Below are positions 45,063-53,406 of a stretch of 64,000 bases of DNA, in pieces (the stretch's first letter is position 1; each line of letters opens with the position of its first letter). The notes under the pieces were generated by a model. The model was given only the letters and a program-made list of their open reading frames with translations. It searched no databases and had not been told where the DNA came from. The position numbers were made by a program, and so were the translations under genes. Source of the stretch: Urbifossiella limnaea (GTDB taxonomy: Bacteria; Planctomycetota; Planctomycetia; Gemmatales; Gemmataceae). Where the stretch lies: the NCBI RefSeq assembly GCF_007747215.1, contig NZ_CP036273.1:7052322-7116321 (forward strand), written 5' to 3'.

Positions 45063-48000
45063 ATGCCCGACCCGACCCCCGACCCCGAATCGGCCGCGGC
45101 CGCCGTCGTGGCCGCGTTCCAGGCCGAGTACGACGCCGGCCGGCGGCCGGACCGGGCCGCGTACCTCGCCCGCCACCCGCACCTCGCGGGCGTGCTCGAC
45201 GACTGCCTGCGGGCGGTCGAGTTCGTCCACGGGGCGGTCCACGGCCCGCCCCCGGCCGCGGTCGGCTCCGGGGCCGTGCTCGGCGACTTCCGGCTCGGGC
45301 GGGAACTCGGCCGGGGCGGGATGGGGGTGGTGTTCGAGGCCGAGCAGGTGTCGCTCGGCCGGCGGGTGGCGGTGAAGGTGCTCCTGGCGGCGACCGGGCT
45401 CGACGACCGGGCGCGGCGGCGGTTCCGGCACGAGGCGATGGCGGCCGCCGCCCTCCACCACCCGCACATCGTTCCGGTGTACGCGGTCGGGGAGGCGGCC
45501 GGCGTCCCATTCCTGGCGATGCATCTGGTGGACGGCCGCTCGCTCGCCGACGTGGTCGCCGGGCTGCGGGCCGGGGCCGCCACCCCGGCCGCCACCACCG
45601 CCCCGCCGGCCGCCGACACGGCCCCGCCCGCCACCCCGGCGCCGGGCCGCCCGTTCGCCGCCCCGGCCGGCACCCCCGCGTACTACCGCGAGGTCGCCCG
45701 ACTGGTCGCCCAGGCGGCCGACGCCCTCCACCACGCCCACGAGTGCGGCATCGTCCACCGCGACGTGAAGCCCGGGAACCTGCTCCTCGACGCCGCCGGC
45801 GGCGTGTGGGTGGCCGACTTCGGGCTCGCCAAGCTCCCGGGCAGTGACCTGACCGGCACCGCCGACCTGATGGGCACCGTCCGGTACATGAGCCCCGAAC
45901 AGGCGGGCGGGCGGGCGGTCGCACTCGACGCCCGCGCGGACGTGTACTCGCTCGGGGTCACGCTGTACGAGCTCCTCACCCTGGAGCCGGCGTTCGCGGC
46001 CGACGACCGCCGGGCGCTGCTGCGGAAGGTGCTGGAGGAGGAGCCGCCGCCGCCGCGGACGCGGGCCGCCGGGCTCCCGCCCGAACTGGAGACGATCACC
46101 CTCACGGCGATGGCGAAGGAGCCGGCCGAGCGGTACCAGACGGCCGCGGCGTTCGCCGCCGACCTGCGGCTGTTCCTGGCCGACCGGCCGATCACCGCCC
46201 GCCCCCCGACCCCGCTCGACCGCGGGCGTAAGTGGGTGCGGCGGAACCGGCCGCTCGTGGTGACGACGACCGCGGCGGCCGTGCTCGGGCTGGCCGCGAC
46301 GGTCGGGGTGCTGCTGGCGAGCAACGCGGCGATCGAGGCCCGGCGGGGCGAGACCGAGGCGGCGCTCGGCCGGGAGACCGCGGCGTTGGGGAAGGAGACC
46401 GACGCCCGCCGCGCCGCCGACGCCGCCCTCGCCGCCGAACAGGCCGCACGGACGGCCGCCCAGCGGACCGTCACGTTGCACACCGTCGCGCACGCCTTCC
46501 GGGAGTGGCAGGTGGGGAACCTCGGCCGGGCCGCCGCGCTCCTGGCCGACTGCCCGCCCGAACACCGCCGCTGGGATTGGTATCACCTCGACCACCTCGC
46601 CCGGGCGGACGACGGCCGGGTCCCGGGGCTCAGCGGGTTCGAGGTCCGCGGGTTCGGGTTCGACCCCGCCGGCCGGCTCGTCGTCGCCGACACCCGCGGG
46701 CTGTCCCGCTTCACGGACTCCGACCCCGCCGTCGTGCCGGTGCGGGTGCCGGCGAACCGGGCCGAGATCGGCCCCGGTGGCACGGTCGCCTTCTACCAGT
46801 TGCATGCGCAGCCGGGCAAGGGCCGCGACGGGTTCACCCTGCACGACGTGGACACCCTGGCCGAGAGGGTCCGGTTCGCCGGCCACACCGGCGGGACCGA
46901 GGCGGTCGCGTTCGACCCGTCCGGCCGGTGGGTCGTGTCCGGGGGGCGGGACAAGGCGGTCCGGCTGTGGGACGCGGCCACCGCCGCTCCGACGGCGACG
47001 ATGACCGGGCACGCGAAGATGGTAAGCCAGGTGGCGTTCCACCCGACCCGGCCGGTCGTCGCCTCGGTCGCCGCGGACGGCACGCTCCGGCTGTGGGCGG
47101 CGGACACCGGCAAGAGCCTCCGCGTGATCCGGGACGACGGCTTCCGCGTGGCCGGCGGGGAGGTGTCGGTCCACCAGCTCCGCGGCCTCGCCTTCCGCCC
47201 GGACGGCCGGCTCGTTGCCGCCGGTCTGGCCGACGGCACGGTCAAGTTCTGGGACACCGACACCGGGGAACTCCGGCTTCAAGTCGCCGCCCACCCCGGC
47301 CCGGTGACGGCCGTCGCGTTCAGCCCGGACGGGCGGTGGGTGGCGACGACCGGGATTCACGACAAGGTGATCCGGGTGTGGGACGCGGACTCGGGGCGGC
47401 CGGTCCGCGCGCTCCGCGGGCACGACCGGGTGCCGGAGGTCGTCGCCTTCGACCCGACCGGGCGGGCGCTCGTCTCGGCCAGCACCGACACGCCCAGCGC
47501 CGTCCGGGCGTGGGACTTGACCACCGCCCCGGAGGCCCGGCCCGTCGGCCGCCAGACGGTGATGGCGGCGAGCCCGACCGGGCTCCCGCCGAACGCCGCC
47601 GCCCGGTTCGACCCCACCGGCGACCGGCTGCTCGTGACGGCCGGGACCGGACTGAGCCTGTGGAACCCGGCGACCGGCGAGCGGCTCGGGGCCGGGGCCG
47701 CCAGGCCGGAGCCGACGAAGTCGATCGGCCGGTACGTCCTCGGGGCCGGTTTCGCGCCGGACGGCGGGGAGGTGGTGCTCGTGACTCCGACCGGCGGGTG
47801 CCGGTGGGCGGCGAGCGACCGCAACCCACGGGAGGCGTTCCCGTTCGTGTCCGTCCAGGGTCGGGGTGCCGCCGGCGTACCCGCCCCGACAATCCCCGAC
47901 CCGCGGCAGACCTTCAGCGCCCCGTTCACCGGGCAGGCGTCGTTCGCTCGCGACGGCTCCCGTTTCGCCGCCATCGACTGGACCGGCACCGCCCGGCTAT

Positions 48001-49313
48001 ACGACGCGGCCGGCACCGCGCTCGCCGAGTTCAAGAGCCCCACCGCGCTGACCCAGTTCGTGACCCTCGCCCCGGGCGGCACCTGGGTGGCGACGGCGGA
48101 CGTGAAGAAGGTGGTCGGGGTGTGGGACGCGGCCGGCGGCAAGCGGTGGGAGCGGGCGTTCCCGACCCAGGTGATCGTGGCCGCGATCGACCCGGCCGGC
48201 GGGCGGCTCGCCGTGAGCACGACCGACGGCGTGGTCGGGCTGTACGACGCCGCCGATGGCCGCCCGCTGCGGGCGCTCCAGGGGGCGGGGCAGTGGGTGC
48301 GGAGTCTGGCGTTCAGCCCGGACGGCGAGCGGGTGGTCGGCGGGCTCGGGGACGAGGACGCCCGGGCCGTCGGGCTGCGGGTGTGGGACGCCGACACCGG
48401 GCTCGAACTGTTCACCGTCCCGCTCCCGGCGGCGGCCGTCGGGCTCGACTTCCACCCGTCCGGCCGGTCGCTGGCGGTGGTGTCGCGGACCGGCCGGGTG
48501 TGGGTGCTCGACGGCGGGCCGCCCGCCCCCGCGGTCGCGGCCGAGGCCCGGCGGCGGCGGCTCGAGTTCTGGCACGACCTGCACGCCACCGAGGCCCAGG
48601 CCGAGGGCCGGCTCGGGGCCGCGCTGTGGCACGTCGGGAAGATGCTGGCCGAGAACCCCGGCGACGTCGAGCTCCAGGCCCGCCGCGGCGACCTGATCGC
48701 CAAGACCGGCCGGCTCGACGACCTCACCCCCGCCGAGGCGGCGGCGCTGGCCGGGCGGGCGAAGGCGGACGACTTCGCGGTCGCGTTCCCCCTCGCCGCC
48801 CGGCTCCTCCGCGACGGCGACCGCGCCTCGTACCGCCGGCTCTGCGACCGCGTCACCGCCCCGGTCGGCGGGCGGGTGCTCGGCCCGCTCACGGCGGCCC
48901 ACGTCTACCGGCGGTCGCTCGCCTGCCGGCTCGCACTGATGGCCCCCGGCGGGTGCGACCCGGCGGCCATGACGAAGCTCGTCGAAACCGCCATCCCGGC
49001 CGAGCTGAACCCGTTCGCCCAATTCTGGCTGCGGGGCATGGCCCGCTACCGGGCGGGCGACGACGCCGGGGCGGTCCGCGACCTGACCGAGGCCGCGCGG
49101 CACGACCCGACCGCCCCGTCGCACGCCGTCGCCGACCTGTTCCTGGCGATGGCCCACCACCGGCTCGGGGACGCGGCGACGGCCCGCCGGTGCCTCGCCC
49201 GGGCGGACGAGCGGCACCGGGCGACCGGCGCGAACCGCCCGCCGGACGACCCGGTGACGATCGTATTCGCTACCGTCCGTCGGGAGGCGGCGGAGGTGCT
49301 CGGCGTGCCGTGA
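45063..49313 (+). CDS. Membrane Ser/Thr kinase with WD40 propeller and TPR-like tail
   Basis: A 1416-residue kinase. The kinase domain (~74-375) has GRGGMG (83-88), K105, HRD 232-234 and DFG 252-254. It is unusual in carrying an Ala/Pro-rich insert at ~166-204 between the N-lobe hinge and the catalytic loop. A membrane helix lies at ~398-419, a coiled coil at ~423-470, about 14 WD40-like units at ~520-1155 (for example DKAVRLWDAATAAP, DGTLRLWAAD, DGTVKFWDTD), and a helical TPR-like tail. The propeller and tail would be extracytoplasmic. Starts after the ECF sigma gene and precedes the surface gene at 49651. ATG 45063 chosen over a longer frame without coding character. Confidence 0.92.
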   Translation: MPDPTPDPESAAAAVVAAFQAEYDAGRRPDRAAYLARHPHLAGVLDDCLRAVEFVHGAVHGPPPAAVGSGAVLGDFRLGRELGRGGMGVVFEAEQVSLGRRVAVKVLLAATGLDDRARRRFRHEAMAAAALHHPHIVPVYAVGEAAGVPFLAMHLVDGRSLADVVAGLRAGAATPAATTAPPAADTAPPATPAPGRPFAAPAGTPAYYREVARLVAQAADALHHAHECGIVHRDVKPGNLLLDAAGGVWVADFGLAKLPGSDLTGTADLMGTVRYMSPEQAGGRAVALDARADVYSLGVTLYELLTLEPAFAADDRRALLRKVLEEEPPPPRTRAAGLPPELETITLTAMAKEPAERYQTAAAFAADLRLFLADRPITARPPTPLDRGRKWVRRNRPLVVTTTAAAVLGLAATVGVLLASNAAIEARRGETEAALGRETAALGKETDARRAADAALAAEQAARTAAQRTVTLHTVAHAFREWQVGNLGRAAALLADCPPEHRRWDWYHLDHLARADDGRVPGLSGFEVRGFGFDPAGRLVVADTRGLSRFTDSDPAVVPVRVPANRAEIGPGGTVAFYQLHAQPGKGRDGFTLHDVDTLAERVRFAGHTGGTEAVAFDPSGRWVVSGGRDKAVRLWDAATAAPTATMTGHAKMVSQVAFHPTRPVVASVAADGTLRLWAADTGKSLRVIRDDGFRVAGGEVSVHQLRGLAFRPDGRLVAAGLADGTVKFWDTDTGELRLQVAAHPGPVTAVAFSPDGRWVATTGIHDKVIRVWDADSGRPVRALRGHDRVPEVVAFDPTGRALVSASTDTPSAVRAWDLTTAPEARPVGRQTVMAASPTGLPPNAAARFDPTGDRLLVTAGTGLSLWNPATGERLGAGAARPEPTKSIGRYVLGAGFAPDGGEVVLVTPTGGCRWAASDRNPREAFPFVSVQGRGAAGVPAPTIPDPRQTFSAPFTGQASFARDGSRFAAIDWTGTARLYDAAGTALAEFKSPTALTQFVTLAPGGTWVATADVKKVVGVWDAAGGKRWERAFPTQVIVAAIDPAGGRLAVSTTDGVVGLYDAADGRPLRALQGAGQWVRSLAFSPDGERVVGGLGDEDARAVGLRVWDADTGLELFTVPLPAAAVGLDFHPSGRSLAVVSRTGRVWVLDGGPPAPAVAAEARRRRLEFWHDLHATEAQAEGRLGAALWHVGKMLAENPGDVELQARRGDLIAKTGRLDDLTPAEAAALAGRAKADDFAVAFPLAARLLRDGDRASYRRLCDRVTAPVGGRVLGPLTAAHVYRRSLACRLALMAPGGCDPAAMTKLVETAIPAELNPFAQFWLRGMARYRAGDDAGAVRDLTEAARHDPTAPSHAVADLFLAMAHHRLGDAATARRCLARADERHRATGANRPPDDPVTIVFATVRREAAEVLGVP

Positions 49314-49404
49314 CGGCGCACAAACCTCGGCCTGAGTAACGGTCGCGGGTGCAACCGCTGACTAGCTCGGCGGTTCGGGCGGATCCGCGGGCGGCTCTCA
49401 TTGG

Positions 49405-49435
49405 TTCTTGGGACGGAGACACCCCGTCCCAAGAA
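49405..49435 (+). terminator. Hairpin after kinase-WD40 gene
   Basis: ttcttgggacgg (49405-49416) and ccgtcccaagaa (49424-49435) pair exactly over a 7-base loop, 91 bases downstream of the kinase stop. It lies in the 337-base gap before the surface gene at 49651, so it may separate the two transcripts. Confidence 0.5.
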
Positions 49436-49530
49436 GCATTAACTCTCCAATAAGAAATACTGTTGGACCGACGGCCCGGGACCGCGACAGCTTCCCGCCC
49501 GCGGCAGCGGGCGCCGGCTGGACCGGTTCT

Positions 49531-49550
49531 GCGGAATAATCGGATTCCGC
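49531..49550. promoter_or_regulatory. Dyad upstream of surface-protein gene, possible operator
   Basis: gcggaat (49531-49537) and attccgc (49544-49550) form a 7+7 bp dyad with a 6-base centre, about 100 bases before the GTG start at 49651. It is within an AT-richer part of the gap (aataagaaatact lies at ~49450). It could be a protein-binding site, but no regulator is known. Confidence 0.3.
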
Positions 49551-49650
49551 GGCGGATTTCGCCCACCGCCGGAACATCACCTTTCGGACGCCGCCCCGGA
49601 CTCGCACCGGCCGCCCCGTCTACCCCCCCTCACGTTCCACGGAGCCCACC

Positions 49651-52600
49651 GTGACCGCACCGCGCCGCGCACTCGCTCTCACCCAGTTGGAAGACCGCAC
49701 CACCCCCGCCACGCTCGGCGCGTTCAGCGTCGTGCCCCAACTCGGTTCGCTCGTCTACGAGGCGAGCGGGACCGGGTTCGTTGGCACCACCGTCGCCGCC
49801 GACGGGTTCGAGTCCGGCGACCTCGGGCCGGCGTGGTCCACCTACTCGTCCGACGCCCAGGGCCGCGTCCGGGTGACCGGCTCGTCCGGCACCGCGGCCG
49901 GGGCGTTCGCCCTGGTCATGGACCGCACCCCTTCCGGGGCGAACACCCTGAACGAGGCCGTCTGGCACGTCGAGACGCCCGGGGTGGCGAGCCCGTTACT
50001 CCGCTTCTCGCACGCCCAGTTCAACGACGAGTTCACGTCCATCGGGACGACGCCGTTCACCGGCCACCGGAACGCGGACGGGATCGCGGTCAGCAACGAC
50101 GGGGTGACGTGGTACCCGATCTGGAGCCCGCCGGGCCAGGCGGCCGAGGCGTGGGTCGAGTACACGCTCGACGTGGCGGCCCGGGTGGGGCTGGCGGGCG
50201 GGACGCTCGACCCGGCGAGCTACTTCGTCAAGTTCCAGCAGTTCGACAACTTCCCGGTCCCGACCGACGGCCGCGGCTGGGACTCGATCGCCGTGGTCGG
50301 CCCCGGCGCCGCTGACACGACCACCTTCACCGTCGATCCCGGGCAAACGCTCACCATCCAGGTGGACGGCGGCGCCATCCTCCAGCCCGACATCCGGTTG
50401 ACGACCGGCGGGGCGACCGTGGCGACCGCCACCGCCCCGGCGCCCGGCGGCATCGCCGAGTTGCACACCGTCCGCGTCCCGGGCCGGCTGGCCGACGGCA
50501 CCCCGGGGCCGGTGACGTATACCCTCGAAGTCGGCGGCGTGACCGGGAACCTCGGGGCGTACTCGGTGCGGGTCGTGCTGAACGCCGCGCTGGAGGCGGA
50601 AGGCAGCGGCGGCACCCGGAACGACACCCCGGCCGGGGCGCAGAGCCTCGACCCGGTGTTCCTCCAGTTGAACCGCGCCGGCACCGCCGACCCGAGCGGC
50701 CGGCAGCCGCAGCGGGCGGCGGTGCTGGGCCGGACCGACGTGAGCCCGTCGAGTGGGCTCGTCGCCGAGGCCGAGCCGAACGAGCCGACCGACCTGCCGC
50801 CGCTGCCGACCGCCGACACGTTCGCCCAGGACGTGGACGCCGCCGAGTGGGTGGACGGGATCGACCCCTTCGAGGGCGTGCCGGCGGCGCAGCTGACGAT
50901 CGACGGCACCAGCGACGGGACGTTCGACTACTACCGGTTCACGCTCCCCGCCGACGGATTGATGACGGCCACCATCTTCAGCGACTTCGTGGACGTGAGC
51001 GACGGCGCGTACGGGGCGGCGGCGTACGTGTTCGACGACACCGGGGCCGTCGTCGGCTTCTGGGACGACTTCGGGTCCGCGACGTGGGGGAGCTTCCCGG
51101 CCGGCACCTACACCGCCGCCGTGGGCACCTGGTATTCCGACGGGTACACCCTTCCCGGGCTCCTCGGCGGGGAGGCGCCGCCGGCCGGCGGGACGTACCA
51201 GCTCGTTCTCTTCGCCGAGGGCCACGCCGTCACCGCCGGCGGGTCCGGGGTCGCGATCGAGGCCGAGCCGAACCACCCGGTCGCGGGTCCGGTGGACCTG
51301 GCCGCCGTCGCGCAAGACCTGGACACCGAGACGTGGGTCATCAACACCGACCCGTTCGTGCCGGACGCCACCCTCCCGCACGTCGTGATCGCGGGAACCG
51401 GGGACGGGACGTTCGACTACTACCGGTTCACCGTCCCGGCCGGCGGCGGGCTGGTGAACTTCGGGTTCAACCCGGACGGCATCGCGGCCCTCGGGCGGAT
51501 CTTCCTGTACGACGCGGCCGGGCGGGTGGTCGCCACCGCGGACGAATTCTTGCAGTTCGGCCCGTTCTTCGGCACGCTCCCGGGCGGCGTGTACTACCTG
51601 GGCGTCGGCACGTTTGGGGCCGCCACCGACCCCGGCTTCGGGGCGCTCTACGGCCTGCCGCCGGAGGCCGGCGACGTGTACCGGATGTACGTGTCGGTCG
51701 AGGGGCACGCGGCCGAGCTCCCGACGCCGGACCTGTACGCCCTGCGGCTCAAGAAGGGCGAGTCGGTCGCCGCCGCGGTGACGGAGCTGGCCGGCGGGGC
51801 GGTCCAGGTCGAGATCGTCGGGCCGGGCGGGGCGGTGCTGGCGGCCGGCAGCCCGGACCCGACGAACGTCGGGGCGGCGATCCCGGCGTTCACGGCCCCG
51901 GCAAACGGCATCTACTACGTCCGGGTGACCGGCACCCCGGACGCCGGTTACAACCTGGTCGTCACCCGGAACGTCACCCTCGACCTGGAGCGGAACAGCT
52001 CGATCGCCACCGCCCAGCCGCTGACCGGCGGACAGGTGGCCGGGCGGCGGTGGGTGCTCGGGGCGATCGACCCGACGGTCGTACTCGACCTGGCGGACTC
52101 CGGCTGGTACACCGCGGAAGGGTACCACGACCCGTCGAACACGAACTACATCACCGGCCGCTACACCAGCTTCTCGCCGCTGGAATACCGGTCGTTCTTC
52201 GTGGCCGACCTGTCCGAAGTGGACGGGGAGGTGCTGGCCGCTCAGCTCCGGATCCAGAACCCGAACTACAACAGCCCCGACCCGAGCGAGACGTTTTCGC
52301 TGTTCGACGTGAACACACCGGTCGGGGTGCTCACCGCGGGCGGGTTCGGGCTCACCGGCGTGTTCGACGACCTGGGGACCGGCAGCGCGTACGGGTCGGC
52401 CACCGTGTCCGCCGCGGGCACGCCCGGGCTGGTGACCGTGGACCTGAACGCGGCCGGCCGGGCCGCCCTCCAGGCCAGTGCGGGCGGGCTATTCGCCATG
52501 GGCGGGGGGCTGACCACGCTCCGCCCGGACTCGATTTCCGAGTTCGCGTTCGGTGGCTCCGGCAACGGCACCCGGCAGATCGAGATCACCACCCGGACCT

Positions 52601-53241
52601 CGGACTTCTACCAGATCACCGCCGACGCCCGGGCGATGCTGGAGATCGAGACGGCGACGCCGGGCGGCGGGGCCGGGGCGTTCGGGAACACGTTCGACCC
52701 GATCGTCCGGCTGTACGACGCGGCCGGGAACCTGGTCGCGTCGAACGACAACGGCGGGGGCGACGGGCGGAACGCCGTGCTGCGGTACAAGGTGCCGGCC
52801 GGGGCCGGCGGGGCGTACTACGTCGAGGTCACGTCCTCGCCGCTGACCGCGGTGCCGACCCGCGGGGAGTACATGCTGTCGGTGAAGGGCGACCGGGAGG
52901 AGCATCGCGACCACGACCGCCGAGGAGACGACCATTCGGACAAGGGCGACCGGGAGGAGCATCGCGACCACGACCGCCGAGGAGACGACCATCACAGTCG
53001 AGAGTACGTCCTGTCGGTCACGGGAGACCGGGCGGGGCCCCCGCCGGGCCTCGCGACCGCCGCGGCGGCGCCCGGTCATGCGGCGCCCGCCAAGAGTCTG
53101 CCGCCGGGACGGGCTTCGGCCGTCGGTCTCGTCGCCCGCGGGTTCGCCGCCCCGCCCCCGCTCCAGCGCGGGTGGTCCGCACCCGCTGCCCCGGCCGACC
53201 CGTTCGCCGACCCACTCGGGCTCGGCGTCTGGGTCGGCTGA
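49651..53241 (+). CDS. Large LEDR-type surface protein with PPC-like domains
   Basis: A 1196-residue secreted protein. The N-terminus has ALTQLEDRTTPA (LEDR 13-16), nearly the same as the protein at 36640. A jelly-roll-like region follows (~30-220), then several pre-peptidase C-terminal-type β-domains. Two closely similar units near 420-690 share DGTFDYYRFTxPA and ETWV/DAAEWV. A later domain has FDPIVRLYDAAGNLVASND, typical of PPC domains. Near 1079-1114 a His/Asp/Arg-rich motif is repeated twice. The protein ends LGLGVWVG. GTG 49651 is the start. It lies 337 bases after the kinase-WD40 gene in the same direction. Likely cell-surface adhesion or binding. Confidence 0.82.
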   Translation: MTAPRRALALTQLEDRTTPATLGAFSVVPQLGSLVYEASGTGFVGTTVAADGFESGDLGPAWSTYSSDAQGRVRVTGSSGTAAGAFALVMDRTPSGANTLNEAVWHVETPGVASPLLRFSHAQFNDEFTSIGTTPFTGHRNADGIAVSNDGVTWYPIWSPPGQAAEAWVEYTLDVAARVGLAGGTLDPASYFVKFQQFDNFPVPTDGRGWDSIAVVGPGAADTTTFTVDPGQTLTIQVDGGAILQPDIRLTTGGATVATATAPAPGGIAELHTVRVPGRLADGTPGPVTYTLEVGGVTGNLGAYSVRVVLNAALEAEGSGGTRNDTPAGAQSLDPVFLQLNRAGTADPSGRQPQRAAVLGRTDVSPSSGLVAEAEPNEPTDLPPLPTADTFAQDVDAAEWVDGIDPFEGVPAAQLTIDGTSDGTFDYYRFTLPADGLMTATIFSDFVDVSDGAYGAAAYVFDDTGAVVGFWDDFGSATWGSFPAGTYTAAVGTWYSDGYTLPGLLGGEAPPAGGTYQLVLFAEGHAVTAGGSGVAIEAEPNHPVAGPVDLAAVAQDLDTETWVINTDPFVPDATLPHVVIAGTGDGTFDYYRFTVPAGGGLVNFGFNPDGIAALGRIFLYDAAGRVVATADEFLQFGPFFGTLPGGVYYLGVGTFGAATDPGFGALYGLPPEAGDVYRMYVSVEGHAAELPTPDLYALRLKKGESVAAAVTELAGGAVQVEIVGPGGAVLAAGSPDPTNVGAAIPAFTAPANGIYYVRVTGTPDAGYNLVVTRNVTLDLERNSSIATAQPLTGGQVAGRRWVLGAIDPTVVLDLADSGWYTAEGYHDPSNTNYITGRYTSFSPLEYRSFFVADLSEVDGEVLAAQLRIQNPNYNSPDPSETFSLFDVNTPVGVLTAGGFGLTGVFDDLGTGSAYGSATVSAAGTPGLVTVDLNAAGRAALQASAGGLFAMGGGLTTLRPDSISEFAFGGSGNGTRQIEITTRTSDFYQITADARAMLEIETATPGGGAGAFGNTFDPIVRLYDAAGNLVASNDNGGGDGRNAVLRYKVPAGAGGAYYVEVTSSPLTAVPTRGEYMLSVKGDREEHRDHDRRGDDHSDKGDREEHRDHDRRGDDHHSREYVLSVTGDRAGPPPGLATAAAAPGHAAPAKSLPPGRASAVGLVARGFAAPPPLQRGWSAPAAPADPFADPLGLGVWVG
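52885..52992 (+). repeat. In-frame tandem repeat encoding KGDREEHRDHDRRGDDH
   Basis: A 51-base unit (52885-52935) is repeated exactly at 52942-52992 with a 6-base spacer, a period of 57. Each copy encodes KGDREEHRDHDRRGDDH, which is strongly charged with several His and Asp. The identity at DNA level points to recent duplication. It is a candidate metal-binding or flexible segment of the surface protein. Confidence 0.9.
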
Positions 53242-53406
53242 CCGGCCCGTCGCCGGGGGGAGTGAACGGCGGTCACCCCGAGGTGGTGCCGCGCCGGGTC
53301 GGCCGCCGGCGCCGCCCGGACGGCCGGCGCCGGGTCGGCCGGCCCGACACCCACGTCACTCGCGCGTCGCGTACCGGGTGCGGTCGTAGGCCGCCGGCGG
53401 CGTCGA

